A DNA stretch of 6,876 nucleotides from UBA6136 sp039795615 (lineage in GTDB: Bacteria; Pseudomonadota; Gammaproteobacteria; Methylococcales; Methylococcaceae): NCBI GenBank assembly GCA_039795615.1, contig JBDKLO010000023.1:1-6876 (forward strand). Reading direction: 5' to 3'. Both the position numbers and the translations under genes were made by a program. The notes beneath the pieces were generated by a model. It was not told where the DNA came from. It worked only from the letters and a program-made list of their open reading frames with translations, and ran no database searches. Positions 1 through 6,876 of the stretch are shown here, in pieces. Positions within the stretch are counted from its first letter, which is position 1. Each line of letters starts with the position of its first letter.

Positions 1-459
1 AAGCTCAACAATCGGCAAATTCCTCATCTTCGCCGAAAGCTGGGCCTGATTTTCCAGGACTACCGGCTTTTGAATGACCGCAGTGTCTTTGAAAATGTCG
101 CGCTCCCGCTCCACATCACGGGCCATCACCCCCATGATGTTGGCCGACGGGTGCGAGCCGCGCTCGACAAAGTCGGTCTTCTCAAGAAAGAAAAACGCTT
201 GCCGATGGCGCTCTCGGGCGGAGAGCAGCAACGCGTCGGAATTGCCCGGGCAATTGTCCACAAACCCCAATTGATCCTCGCGGATGAGCCCACCGGCAAT
301 CTCGATGCCGAGCTTTCCGAGGAAATCATGCGGATGTTTCAGGATTTCAACGCCGTCGGCGTCACCGTCCTGATCGCAAGCCACGACCAGCATCTGGTCC
401 ACAGATTCAGCCAGAGAACCCTCCGGCTTGAACATGGACGTCTCGCGGGAGATGCCTGA
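1..459 (+). CDS. ftsE: Cell-division ABC transporter ATP-binding protein FtsE (3' part, start outside window)
   Basis: This is the ATPase subunit of the FtsEX complex, which sits at the inner face of the septal membrane and drives FtsX to activate peptidoglycan hydrolases (known family role). The reading frame is open from base 1, so the gene starts upstream; about 152 codons are present, against roughly 220 in a full FtsE. The Walker A motif is therefore missing from the window. Visible motifs, in order, are the Q-loop (LIFQD, bases 46-60), an FtsE-typical stretch after it (RLLNDRSVFENVALPL), the ABC signature LSGGEQQR (from base 211), Walker B LILADEP (acidic pair near 283-288), the D-loop GNLD, and the H-switch ASHD (His at 382-384). 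A TTG at 70 is not a start, because clear FtsE sequence precedes it. The stop overlaps the ftsX start (TGATG). Identification is firm from the motifs plus the ftsX neighbour. Confidence 0.96.
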   Translation, partial: KLNNRQIPHLRRKLGLIFQDYRLLNDRSVFENVALPLHITGHHPHDVGRRVRAALDKVGLLKKEKRLPMALSGGEQQRVGIARAIVHKPQLILADEPTGNLDAELSEEIMRMFQDFNAVGVTVLIASHDQHLVHRFSQRTLRLEHGRLAGDA

Positions 460-1448
460 TGGCCCAGCGACGCCAGAACGCCCCCCGCCAAAGCCTTTTC
501 CGTCAGCCCTTTGCCCAGGGCCGCACCCTGAAGGAACGTCTTCAGGCCTATGGCTCTCTTCAGGTCTATTCCCTCAAAGCGAGCTTTTCACGAATTTGGG
601 AAACGCCGATCGCGAGTAGTCTTACGATTCTGGTGGTTGCCATCGCCCTGGCACTCCCGGCCAGCTTCAGTGCACTGATCGATAATGCGCGCCAACCCCT
701 CGAGGCGTTAGACACCACCAGCCAGATCTCTCTCTTCTTGAAGCCCGAACTGAGCAACGAGGCTGCCCGGAAACTCACCGAGCGACTCAAAAAGAATCCC
801 CGCTTGTTCGGCGCCATACTGATGACCAAGGAAGATGGCCTCAAGGAGCTGACTGCCTTCAGTGGGTTTCAGGACGCTCTTGCCGCCCTCACCAGCAACC
901 CGCTTCCGGCCGTGATCATCCTTCGCCCTGTGGCTACGGATGCCACATCCGTGACCCAACTCCTGAACGAACTCCGCACCCTGCCTGAATCCGATCGGGT
1001 TCAGTTCGATGACGAGTGGCTCAAAAAGCTCCGGGCTCTCCTCGCCATTACCGAGCGATGTGTCGTTGCCTTCAGTCTGCTCCTTGGCTTTGGCGTCCTC
1101 TTCATTGTCGGAAATACCATCCGGCTTGAACTCCAGAATCGCCGGGAGGAAATTGTTGTCAGCAAGATTCTCGGCGCAACGAACGGATTCATCCGAAGAC
1201 CCTTCATCCATTCAGGATTTTGGTACGCATTTCTGGGGGCACTTTTGGCCCTGATCGTGGCCGACCTTCTAATCCTCGGCGTCAAAGGTCCGGCCGATGA
1301 ACTGGCCGCCCTTTATGGCAGTCCCTACCGTCTTGCCTTCCTCAGCCTGAGCTCGACCGCGGTGCTTCTCGGCGCTGCGATCCTCCTTGGAATTGTCGGC
1401 GCCTGGATCGTCGTGGCGCGATTTCTCCGCGAAATTGACCCTGCCTAG
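459..1448 (+). CDS. ftsX: Cell-division protein FtsX
   Basis: This is the membrane subunit of the FtsEX divisome complex. It passes FtsE ATP hydrolysis across the membrane to regulate cell-wall hydrolases (known for the family). The product is 329 residues, slightly shorter than E. coli FtsX (about 352). It has a basic cytoplasmic N-terminus (about 1-50), a first membrane segment (about 54-76), a large periplasmic domain (about 77-195), and three further membrane segments (about 200-220, 252-275 and 293-322). A short cytoplasmic segment after TM2 (LELQNRREEIVVSKILGAT) is the typical FtsX/MacB-like coupling region that contacts the ATPase. The ATG start overlaps the ftsE stop by one base and has a Shine-Dalgarno GGGAG at 447-451 inside the ftsE end, so the two are translationally coupled. 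No terminator follows, so read-through into rpoH is possible. Confidence 0.96.
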   Translation: MAQRRQNAPRQSLFRQPFAQGRTLKERLQAYGSLQVYSLKASFSRIWETPIASSLTILVVAIALALPASFSALIDNARQPLEALDTTSQISLFLKPELSNEAARKLTERLKKNPRLFGAILMTKEDGLKELTAFSGFQDALAALTSNPLPAVIILRPVATDATSVTQLLNELRTLPESDRVQFDDEWLKKLRALLAITERCVVAFSLLLGFGVLFIVGNTIRLELQNRREEIVVSKILGATNGFIRRPFIHSGFWYAFLGALLALIVADLLILGVKGPADELAALYGSPYRLAFLSLSSTAVLLGAAILLGIVGAWIVVARFLREIDPA

Positions 1449-1462
1449 ACCCTTTTTCGTAG

Positions 1463-1491
1463 GGAACTAATCTTTAGCACTCACTGTCCTA
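1463..1491 (+). promoter_or_regulatory. Candidate sigma-E-type promoter of rpoH
   Basis: GGAACTA at 1463-1469 differs by one base from the sigma-E -35 consensus GGAACTT. GTCCTA at 1486-1491 resembles the sigma-E -10 element (consensus like GTCTGA or GTCAAA), with 16 bases between them. E. coli rpoH has a sigma-E-dependent promoter, so the arrangement makes biological sense. The -10 element lies in the CIRCE spacer, so this promoter would also be under HrcA. Transcription would start near 1498 and would include the hairpin at 1506-1521. Confidence 0.4.
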
Positions 1492-1500
1492 GAGTGCTAA
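1474..1500. promoter_or_regulatory. CIRCE operator (predicted HrcA binding site) upstream of rpoH
   Basis: A perfect inverted repeat has left arm TTAGCACTC (1474-1482), a 9-base spacer (1483-1491) and right arm GAGTGCTAA (1492-1500). Both arms and the spacer length match the established CIRCE consensus (TTAGCACTC-N9-GAGTGCTAA) exactly. CIRCE is the binding site of the repressor HrcA, which depends on GroEL for activity. It normally controls groESL and sometimes the grpE/dnaK operon. Here it lies 39 bases upstream of the rpoH start codon and covers the candidate promoter elements, so repression of rpoH at normal temperature is the likely effect (inference). No hrcA gene is in the window. Confidence 0.93.
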
Positions 1501-1503
1501 TAT
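1474..1503 (+). promoter_or_regulatory. Candidate sigma-70 promoter of rpoH, extended -10
   Basis: TTAGCA at 1474-1479 matches 4 of 6 bases of the -35 consensus. TAATAT at 1498-1503 is a plausible -10 with an 18-base spacer, and TGC directly in front of it makes an extended -10. Transcription would start near 1510, giving a leader of about 30 bases. Both elements coincide with the two arms of the CIRCE repeat, so bound HrcA would block polymerase. CIRCE repeats often overlap housekeeping promoters in this way. The promoter is predicted from the sequence only. Confidence 0.45.
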
Positions 1504-1505
1504 GT

Positions 1506-1521
1506 GCGTGGAAACCCACGC
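1506..1521 (+). other. Small leader hairpin before the rpoH ribosome binding site
   Basis: GCGTGG (1506-1511) and CCACGC (1516-1521) are perfect complements separated by the 4-base loop AAAC. The stem ends six bases before the Shine-Dalgarno GGAGG (1528-1532). It would be complete in transcripts from the sigma-E-like promoter or from ftsX read-through, but only partial if transcription starts near 1510. Possible roles are 5'-end stability or modulation of ribosome access. No function is demonstrated. Confidence 0.4.
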
Positions 1522-1539
1522 CATTGTGGAGGATATTGA

Positions 1540-2400
1540 ATGACACAAGCCATAGCTCTTAGCCTTCCCCTGAACGCCAGCCTCGGCTCGCTGGATGACT
1601 ATCTTGCAGCCGTCGGTAAAGTGCCTCGCCTTGAAGCCGAGGAAGAACAGGCGGTGGCGGTTCGTTTTCGTGAAAATGGTGACCGTGAGGCTGCGCGTCA
1701 GCTGGTCATGGCAAACCTGCGCTTTGTTGCCCATGTGGCGCGGGGCTACATGGGGTATGGACTGCCGCTGCCTGACCTCATTCAGGAAGGCAACATCGGT
1801 CTTATGAAGGCGGTCAAACGTTTCGACCCCGGGATGGGCGTTCGCCTTGTATCCTTTGCGGTCCACTGGATCAAGGCTGAGATTCACGAATACATCATCC
1901 AGAACTGGCGCATCGTCAAGATCGCGACCACAAAGCCACAGAGAAAGCTATTCTTCAACCTGCGCAAGCACAAGACGCATCTGGGTTGGCTCACGCCGGA
2001 AGAAGCGAACACCGTGGCGGATGAATTGGGCGTGGATGTTCAGACCGTCTACGAAATGGAAGGTCGCCTCAGCAGTCAGGACGTCGCGTTCGATGCACCA
2101 GACGACGCGGATGAAGGCGAGCGGGACATGGCCTCGCCCGTTCATTATCTGAGACAGGCCCATGCAGACCCGGCAGATCTTCTCGAAGAGGATGACTGGG
2201 GGGACTACAAGCAGCAGAGCCTGATCCGTGCGATTTCAGAACTCGATGATCGCAGCCAGGACATCGTCCGAAGCCGATGGCTCAGCGAGGAGAAACTGAC
2301 GCTTCATGACTTGGCCGCACGCTACAACGTATCCGCCGAGCGCATCCGGCAACTGGAAAATACCGCCATGAAGCGCATCCGCCGCGCCATGGAAGACTGA
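1540..2400 (+). CDS. rpoH: RNA polymerase heat-shock sigma factor RpoH (sigma-32)
   Basis: This is a group 3 sigma factor that directs RNA polymerase to heat-shock genes such as chaperones and proteases. The product has 286 residues, close to the 284 of E. coli RpoH. Region 1.2 is near 15-45. Region 2 spans about 50-125, with the core-binding helix DLIQEGNIGLMKAVKRFDP at 79-97 and the promoter-melting part around FAVHWIKAEIHEYI. The RpoH-specific box QRKLFFNLR lies at 134-142 and separates it from RpoD, RpoS and FliA. Region 4 ends with the -35 recognition helix-turn-helix (about 254-281, LAARYNVSAERIRQLE). The ATG has a good Shine-Dalgarno GGAGG at 1528-1532, seven bases away. The gene follows ftsX, as in many gammaproteobacteria. 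A CIRCE operator and two candidate promoters lie in front, and a hairpin terminator follows. Identification is secure. Confidence 0.97.
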   Translation: MTQAIALSLPLNASLGSLDDYLAAVGKVPRLEAEEEQAVAVRFRENGDREAARQLVMANLRFVAHVARGYMGYGLPLPDLIQEGNIGLMKAVKRFDPGMGVRLVSFAVHWIKAEIHEYIIQNWRIVKIATTKPQRKLFFNLRKHKTHLGWLTPEEANTVADELGVDVQTVYEMEGRLSSQDVAFDAPDDADEGERDMASPVHYLRQAHADPADLLEEDDWGDYKQQSLIRAISELDDRSQDIVRSRWLSEEKLTLHDLAARYNVSAERIRQLENTAMKRIRRAMED

Positions 2401-2413
2401 GACCTTCTCAATC

Positions 2414-2441
2414 GTTGGCGGGGGATTTACCCCCCGCCAAC
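2414..2441 (+). terminator. Rho-independent-type terminator of rpoH, between convergent rpoH and thiC
   Basis: A perfect 11-bp stem (2414-2424 with 2431-2441, GTTGGCGGGGG against its complement) closes on the 6-base loop ATTTAC. It starts 13 bases after the rpoH stop and is followed on the + strand by the moderately T-rich ATCTTTCTT, which suits termination of rpoH. On the - strand it lies seven bases past the thiC stop, but no T-run follows there. In that direction it may only protect the thiC mRNA 3' end or terminate weakly. Confidence 0.8.
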
Positions 2442-2448
2442 ATCTTTC

Positions 2449-4323
<1,875 letters not shown>

Positions 4324-4330
4324 CGGGAGA

Positions 4331-4362
4331 TCCTCGGCTCGGGTGGCAGGTTCGTAGCGAGG
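4331..4362 (-). promoter_or_regulatory. Likely riboswitch expression platform: stem hiding the thiC ribosome binding site
   Basis: On the - strand, CCTCGCT (4362-4356) can pair with AGCCGAGG (4339-4332), leaving one C bulged. The second arm contains the thiC Shine-Dalgarno GAGG (4335-4332). This would block translation initiation when TPP is bound. I see no stem followed by a U-run between aptamer and ATG, so translational control is favoured over termination. This is inference from base pairing, not from folding energies. Confidence 0.55.
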
Positions 4363-4398
4363 AAGCATCCCCTGCAAGCATCGGGGCCGCAGTTGGAA

Positions 4399-4489
4399 AA
4401 GGCTTTCCTCCGCCGGTACAAACCGGTTCAGGTTCAAAGGGTGTGTCTCAGCCCGGTCCCACACGCGGTGGGCGGGCACCCCTAGCCCT
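4399..4489 (-). ncRNA. TPP riboswitch (THI element) aptamer controlling thiC
   Basis: Read on the - strand, the leader contains the hallmark TPP aptamer segments in order. These are CTAGGGGTGCCC (4485-4474), GCTGAGA (about 4452-4446), the core CTTTGAACCTGA (4439-4428), a stem with arms ACCGG...CCGG (4427-4413), and CGGAGGAA (4412-4405). The closing P1 stem can form between AGGGCT (4489-4484) and AGCCTT (4404-4399), with one G-U pair. TPP aptamers bind thiamine pyrophosphate and lower expression of thiamine biosynthesis genes; position directly before thiC is the standard arrangement. Confidence 0.96.
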
Positions 4490-4500
4490 ACGTCTGGTGT

Positions 4501-4529
4501 AAACTAATCTATGGTGGGCCGTTTGGCAA
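4501..4529 (-). promoter_or_regulatory. Candidate sigma-70 promoter of the thiC leader
   Basis: On the - strand, TTGCCA (4529-4524) matches 5 of 6 bases of the -35 consensus. Seventeen bases later is TAGTTT (4506-4501), a weak -10 with 3 of 6 matches. Transcription would start near 4494, just ahead of the first aptamer base at 4489, which is the expected position. The -10 is poor, so this is tentative. Confidence 0.35.
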
Positions 4530-4585
4530 GGCTTGGGCGTTGGTCCGTTGTCCCCTGTCGCGCTCCTCGATTCAATCGGAAGGCG

Positions 4586-4599
4586 GTGTCGCTCGACAC
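4586..4599. repeat. Short inverted repeat upstream of the TauE-like gene
   Basis: GTGTCG (4586-4591) and CGACAC (4594-4599) form a perfect palindrome with a 2-base centre, 24 bases before the ATG at 4624. It could be an operator for an unknown regulator or a small leader hairpin. I see no convincing sigma-70 promoter for the + strand gene in 4490-4623, so the relation to transcription is open. A 6-bp arm can also occur by chance. Confidence 0.3.
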
Positions 4600-4623
4600 T
4601 TACCTCGCCACGGATCTCTCTTC

Positions 4624-5427
4624 ATGCACATAGACATCGCCCAAATCATTTCAGGGCTTCTCGTAGGTTTTCTCGTCGGACTGACCGGCGTTGGCGGCGG
4701 CTCCCTGATGACCCCCATCCTGGTGTTCATCTTTGGTTACGCCCCAAAAGCTGCGGTAGGCACCGATCTTCTTTTTGCCGCCATCACCAAAACCGGTGGG
4801 GTTCTGGTCCATCACGGAAAACACCGCTCGGTCGACTGGAAAATTGTCGGGTTGCTGTGCCTTGGGAGCTTGCCCGCGGCGCTCTTGCTGATCTACCTTC
4901 TGGAGACCCAATTCAGTAAGGATGAAAGCCTGACCGCAACCATCACCTTTACCCTAGGGGTTGCGCTGATTTTTACCTCGCTGGCTCTATTCCTCAGGAA
5001 CCGCGTCATGCGCCGCCATCTGACGGACCAGACCGCCATTGAGCGCAAAACCCACGGCGAGCGATTTGGCCGCCTACAGCCCTACCTGACCGTCTTGACC
5101 GGCGCCATGCTGGGCGTCCTCGTCACCCTCTCCTCGGTCGGAGCGGGCGCGCTGGGAACCATTGCCCTACTCTTCCTCTATCCCCGGCTGGCAACGGTCA
5201 GAGTCGTCGGTACGGATTTGGCTCACGCGATCCCCCTGACGACGGTGGCCGGACTTGGCCATCTCCATATGGGAAATGTCGACGGGCAGCTGCTCGGAAG
5301 CCTCTTGATCGGCTCTCTCCCTGGCATTTACCTTGGAAGCCTATTGAGTGCCCGCGTTCCAGAATCGGTTCTAAGACCGATTCTTGCATCCATCCTGATG
5401 CTGATCGGAATGAAGTTCGTCCTTTAA
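4624..5427 (+). CDS. TauE/SafE-family membrane protein (putative sulfite/organosulfonate exporter)
   Basis: This is a polytopic inner-membrane protein of the TauE/SafE (former DUF81) family, whose studied members export sulfite or sulfonate-derived anions; the substrate here is not known. The product is 267 residues, normal for the family, with about eight hydrophobic segments (near 5-40, 71-92, 104-124, 153-188, 197-212, 222-241 and 249-266). The internal duplication typical of the family is visible. In the first half, GLTGVGGGSLMTP, VGTDLLFA (45-52) and GSLPA (81-85) are mirrored by TLSSVGAGALGT, VGTDLAHA (195-202) and GSLPG (230-234). A soluble basic loop lies near 125-150. The ATG at 4624 is preferred over an upstream in-frame TTG at 4540, because the 28 extra residues are not membrane-like and family proteins start just before the first helix. 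The Shine-Dalgarno is weak (GGA at 4612-4614). The gene diverges from thiC, and its 3' end overlaps tag. Confidence 0.87.
   Translation: MHIDIAQIISGLLVGFLVGLTGVGGGSLMTPILVFIFGYAPKAAVGTDLLFAAITKTGGVLVHHGKHRSVDWKIVGLLCLGSLPAALLLIYLLETQFSKDESLTATITFTLGVALIFTSLALFLRNRVMRRHLTDQTAIERKTHGERFGRLQPYLTVLTGAMLGVLVTLSSVGAGALGTIALLFLYPRLATVRVVGTDLAHAIPLTTVAGLGHLHMGNVDGQLLGSLLIGSLPGIYLGSLLSARVPESVLRPILASILMLIGMKFVL
5361..5384. repeat. Perfect inverted repeat spanning the tag stop codon inside the TauE-like gene
   Basis: AGAATCGGT (5361-5369) and ACCGATTCT (5376-5384) are perfect 9-bp arms around a 6-base loop. The tag stop codon (TAG on the - strand, 5373-5371) lies in the loop. No T-run follows on either strand, so it is not a canonical intrinsic terminator. 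It could cap and protect the 3' end of the tag transcript, or assist Rho-independent pausing, despite lying within the coding region of the opposite gene. Confidence 0.5.
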
Positions 5428-6018
5428 GGGCGCCCCAGAAGCGCTTCGGAAACATCCAGCGATATGGTCGTCCACAAGGCCCGTCGCCTGCATGAACGAG
5501 TAGCAGATCACCGGCCCCACAAACGTGAACCCATGAGCCTTGAGCGCGCGACTCAGGGCTTCTGATTCCGGGGTTTTTGCTGGAAGATCCGAGGGTGTCG
5601 GCCAGACATTCCGTTGGGGAACACCCTCAACGAACGCCCAAAGGAAGGCATCAAACCCGCCCTCACCCTCACTCAGTCGCCTGAAAGCCCGGGCATTCCC
5701 AATGGCTGAGCGAATTTTCTGACGGTTGCGAATGATCCCGGGGTGCAAAAACAGTTGCGCCTCTTTTTGAGCATCAAACTCGGCCACCCGGAGAGGATCA
5801 AAGCCCTCAAAGGCATCGCGATAGCCCTCCCGCTTTTCCAGGATGGTCCGCCAGGAAAGCCCTGCCTGTGCCCCCTCAAGCACCAGCCACTCGAAAAGGC
5901 GCACGTCATCATGCTCGGGCACCCCCCATTCGTAATCGTGATAGTCCCGTTCTACCATCGAGCGTTCCGCCCAGGAGCATCGGGATAGCCCTTTTGGGCT
6001 GTCTTCAGGCCAGACCAT
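5371..6018 (-). CDS. tag: DNA-3-methyladenine glycosylase I (Tag)
   Basis: Tag removes 3-methyladenine from alkylated DNA as the first step of base-excision repair in the cytoplasm. Counting from the ATG at 6018, the product is 215 residues (E. coli Tag is about 187). Family landmarks are RCSW, YHDYEWGVP, LEGAQAGLSW (catalytic-pocket Glu and Trp), HPGIIRNRQKI, IGNARAF and FVGPVICYSFMQATGLVDDHIAGC. The zinc ligands of the family are all present: Cys14, His27, His185 and Cys189. The N-terminus is about 10 residues longer than in E. coli. The C-terminal tail after the last Cys is about 26 residues instead of about 8, and it runs antisense into the TauE-like gene, a 57-bp overlap. The start lies inside the end of the upstream PHP gene (14-bp overlap), which suggests co-transcription. 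The next in-frame Met is after the first zinc Cys, so it is not a credible start. Confidence 0.95.
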   Translation of the reverse strand: MVWPEDSPKGLSRCSWAERSMVERDYHDYEWGVPEHDDVRLFEWLVLEGAQAGLSWRTILEKREGYRDAFEGFDPLRVAEFDAQKEAQLFLHPGIIRNRQKIRSAIGNARAFRRLSEGEGGFDAFLWAFVEGVPQRNVWPTPSDLPAKTPESEALSRALKAHGFTFVGPVICYSFMQATGLVDDHIAGCFRSASGAPLKDELHSDQHQDGCKNRS

Positions 6019-6871
6019 CAACGTGGGACCAGTCCGACCAAATAGGCTCGATACCGGCCGGCATCAAGGGTACTCGTCCCAGCTTGGGCCACCCCTCGTC
6101 AGGCCCATGGAAATCTGAGCCACAGGAGCCCCTGAGCTGTTCCCGGATGGCAAAGTCGCGCATGGATTGCATATCTCCCGGCGAGGGCTGCCCCGAAAGC
6201 ACCTCGATGCCCTGACCGCCCATTTCACGGAATTCGCCAGCAAGGCGTCGAAGCCAAGTTCGCGTCAATTTGTAGCGAAGGGGATGAGCGATCACCGCAC
6301 ACCCCCCCGCATTCCGAATGCATTCCACCGCCTTGTCCAAAGCTGCCCAGGTGGTCGAGACGTAGCCTGGCTTTCCCGGCGTCAGATAACGGCCAAAAAC
6401 ATCCCGCACATCCAGCGCATGTCCTCGGGCAGCGAGAACCTTGGCAAAGTGGGTACGAGTGACCATGCCGACACCGGCCATCTCACGGGCCGCCTCAAAG
6501 ACACCCGGAATCCCCTTTTTGGCCAATCGCTGGCCCATCTCTTCGGCTCGCGATTCGCGAATCAGGCCAATCGCGGACAACGTCTCCTGGAGTCGTTCTT
6601 CATCAGGATCAATCCCAAGTCCAAGCACATGAATCGTCTTTTTTTCCCAAGTGACCGATACCTCGACCCCTGGAATCAGTCGGATTGAACGAGCGTCGCA
6701 AGCGACCCTCGCTTCCGCAATCCCTGCGGTCGTGTCGTGATCCGTTAGCGCCAGCACACGAACTCCCTGGGCTTGAGCTCGCTCGACCAGATCGGTCGGC
6801 GAGTAGTGCCCATCGGAAAACCAGGAATGCGTGTGAAGATCAAAGGCTGAAAATGGGGTCGGGTGACTCAC
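6005..6871 (-). CDS. rnm: PHP-domain phosphoesterase, Rnm/YciV family (RNase AM / 3',5'-nucleotide bisphosphatase)
   Basis: This is a PHP-superfamily metal-dependent phosphoesterase most like E. coli YciV (Rnm). That protein hydrolyses 3',5'-nucleoside bisphosphates and acts as a 5'-3' exoribonuclease on short RNAs and on 5S and other rRNA ends (known for the family). The product is 288 residues (E. coli 293). Metal-site motifs are complete: DLHTHS (11-16), Asp20, TDHDTT (43-48), GVEVS with Glu70, His81, RTHFA (His141), VIAHP (His196) and GSDFHGP (Asp253, His255). The insert with VTRTHFAKVL and YLTPGKPGYV is typical of this subfamily rather than of DNA polymerase PHP domains. The start used is GTG at 6871-6869, which places DLHTHS as in E. 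coli; the frame remains open to the window edge, so an upstream start is possible. Its stop overlaps the tag start. Confidence 0.9.
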   Translation of the reverse strand: MSHPTPFSAFDLHTHSWFSDGHYSPTDLVERAQAQGVRVLALTDHDTTAGIAEARVACDARSIRLIPGVEVSVTWEKKTIHVLGLGIDPDEERLQETLSAIGLIRESRAEEMGQRLAKKGIPGVFEAAREMAGVGMVTRTHFAKVLAARGHALDVRDVFGRYLTPGKPGYVSTTWAALDKAVECIRNAGGCAVIAHPLRYKLTRTWLRRLAGEFREMGGQGIEVLSGQPSPGDMQSMRDFAIREQLRGSCGSDFHGPDEGWPKLGRVPLMPAGIEPIWSDWSHVDGLA

Positions 6872-6876
6872 GCCAG

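Noticed and set aside
708..1211. A 167-codon frame on the - strand opposite ftsX
   Set aside because: It is entirely antisense to ftsX, has no recognisable domain, and appears to be a shadow frame.
1451..1464. CCCT...AGGG mini-hairpin after ftsX
   Set aside because: The stem is only four pairs and the T-run lies in the loop rather than after the stem.
1474..1500. Inverted repeat read as an ftsX terminator
   Set aside because: The loop is nine bases and no T-run follows, while the arms match CIRCE exactly.
4324..4479. N-terminal extension of ThiC by 52 residues
   Set aside because: This sequence is the TPP riboswitch and its platform. The internal ATG at 4323 has a proper Shine-Dalgarno and gives the family length.
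4540..4623. Upstream TTG start for the TauE-like protein
   Set aside because: The 28 added residues are polar and unlike the family N-terminus, and no Shine-Dalgarno stands before the TTG.

Overview
The window is an ordinary stretch of proteobacterial chromosome, most likely gammaproteobacterial. The evidence is the ftsE-ftsX-rpoH order (the classical gammaproteobacterial ftsYEX-rpoH neighbourhood), a sigma-32 protein with a clear RpoH box, a Tag-type glycosylase, and a PHP protein close to E. coli YciV/Rnm. I cannot name the genus. Genes are densely packed, and I see no mobile element, CRISPR array, tRNA or rRNA.

Left part, + strand (1-2400): the 3' part of ftsE, which begins upstream of the window, then ftsX translationally coupled to it (TGATG overlap), then rpoH. 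FtsE and FtsX form the divisome ABC complex that controls peptidoglycan hydrolases. No terminator separates ftsX from rpoH. The short gap carries the most notable signal in the window: a perfect CIRCE inverted repeat (the HrcA operator) overlapping two candidate promoters of rpoH, one sigma-70-like with an extended -10 and one sigma-E-like. This suggests that the heat-shock sigma factor is itself under HrcA/GroEL feedback. A strong 11-bp hairpin ends the rpoH unit.

Middle, - strand (2449-4489): thiC, the HMP-P synthase of thiamine biosynthesis, preceded by a well-conserved TPP riboswitch. The riboswitch's expression platform can pair with the thiC Shine-Dalgarno sequence. A candidate promoter lies just upstream of the aptamer.

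Right part: a TauE/SafE-family membrane transporter is divergent from thiC (+, 4624-5427). It converges on, and overlaps by 57 bp, a - strand pair made of a PHP-family phosphoesterase (Rnm/YciV-like) followed by tag (3-methyladenine DNA glycosylase I). The pair overlaps by 14 bp and is probably co-transcribed. The coding functions are all recognisable housekeeping families. The interest lies in regulation (CIRCE on rpoH, leader structures) and in the overlapping convergent gene ends.
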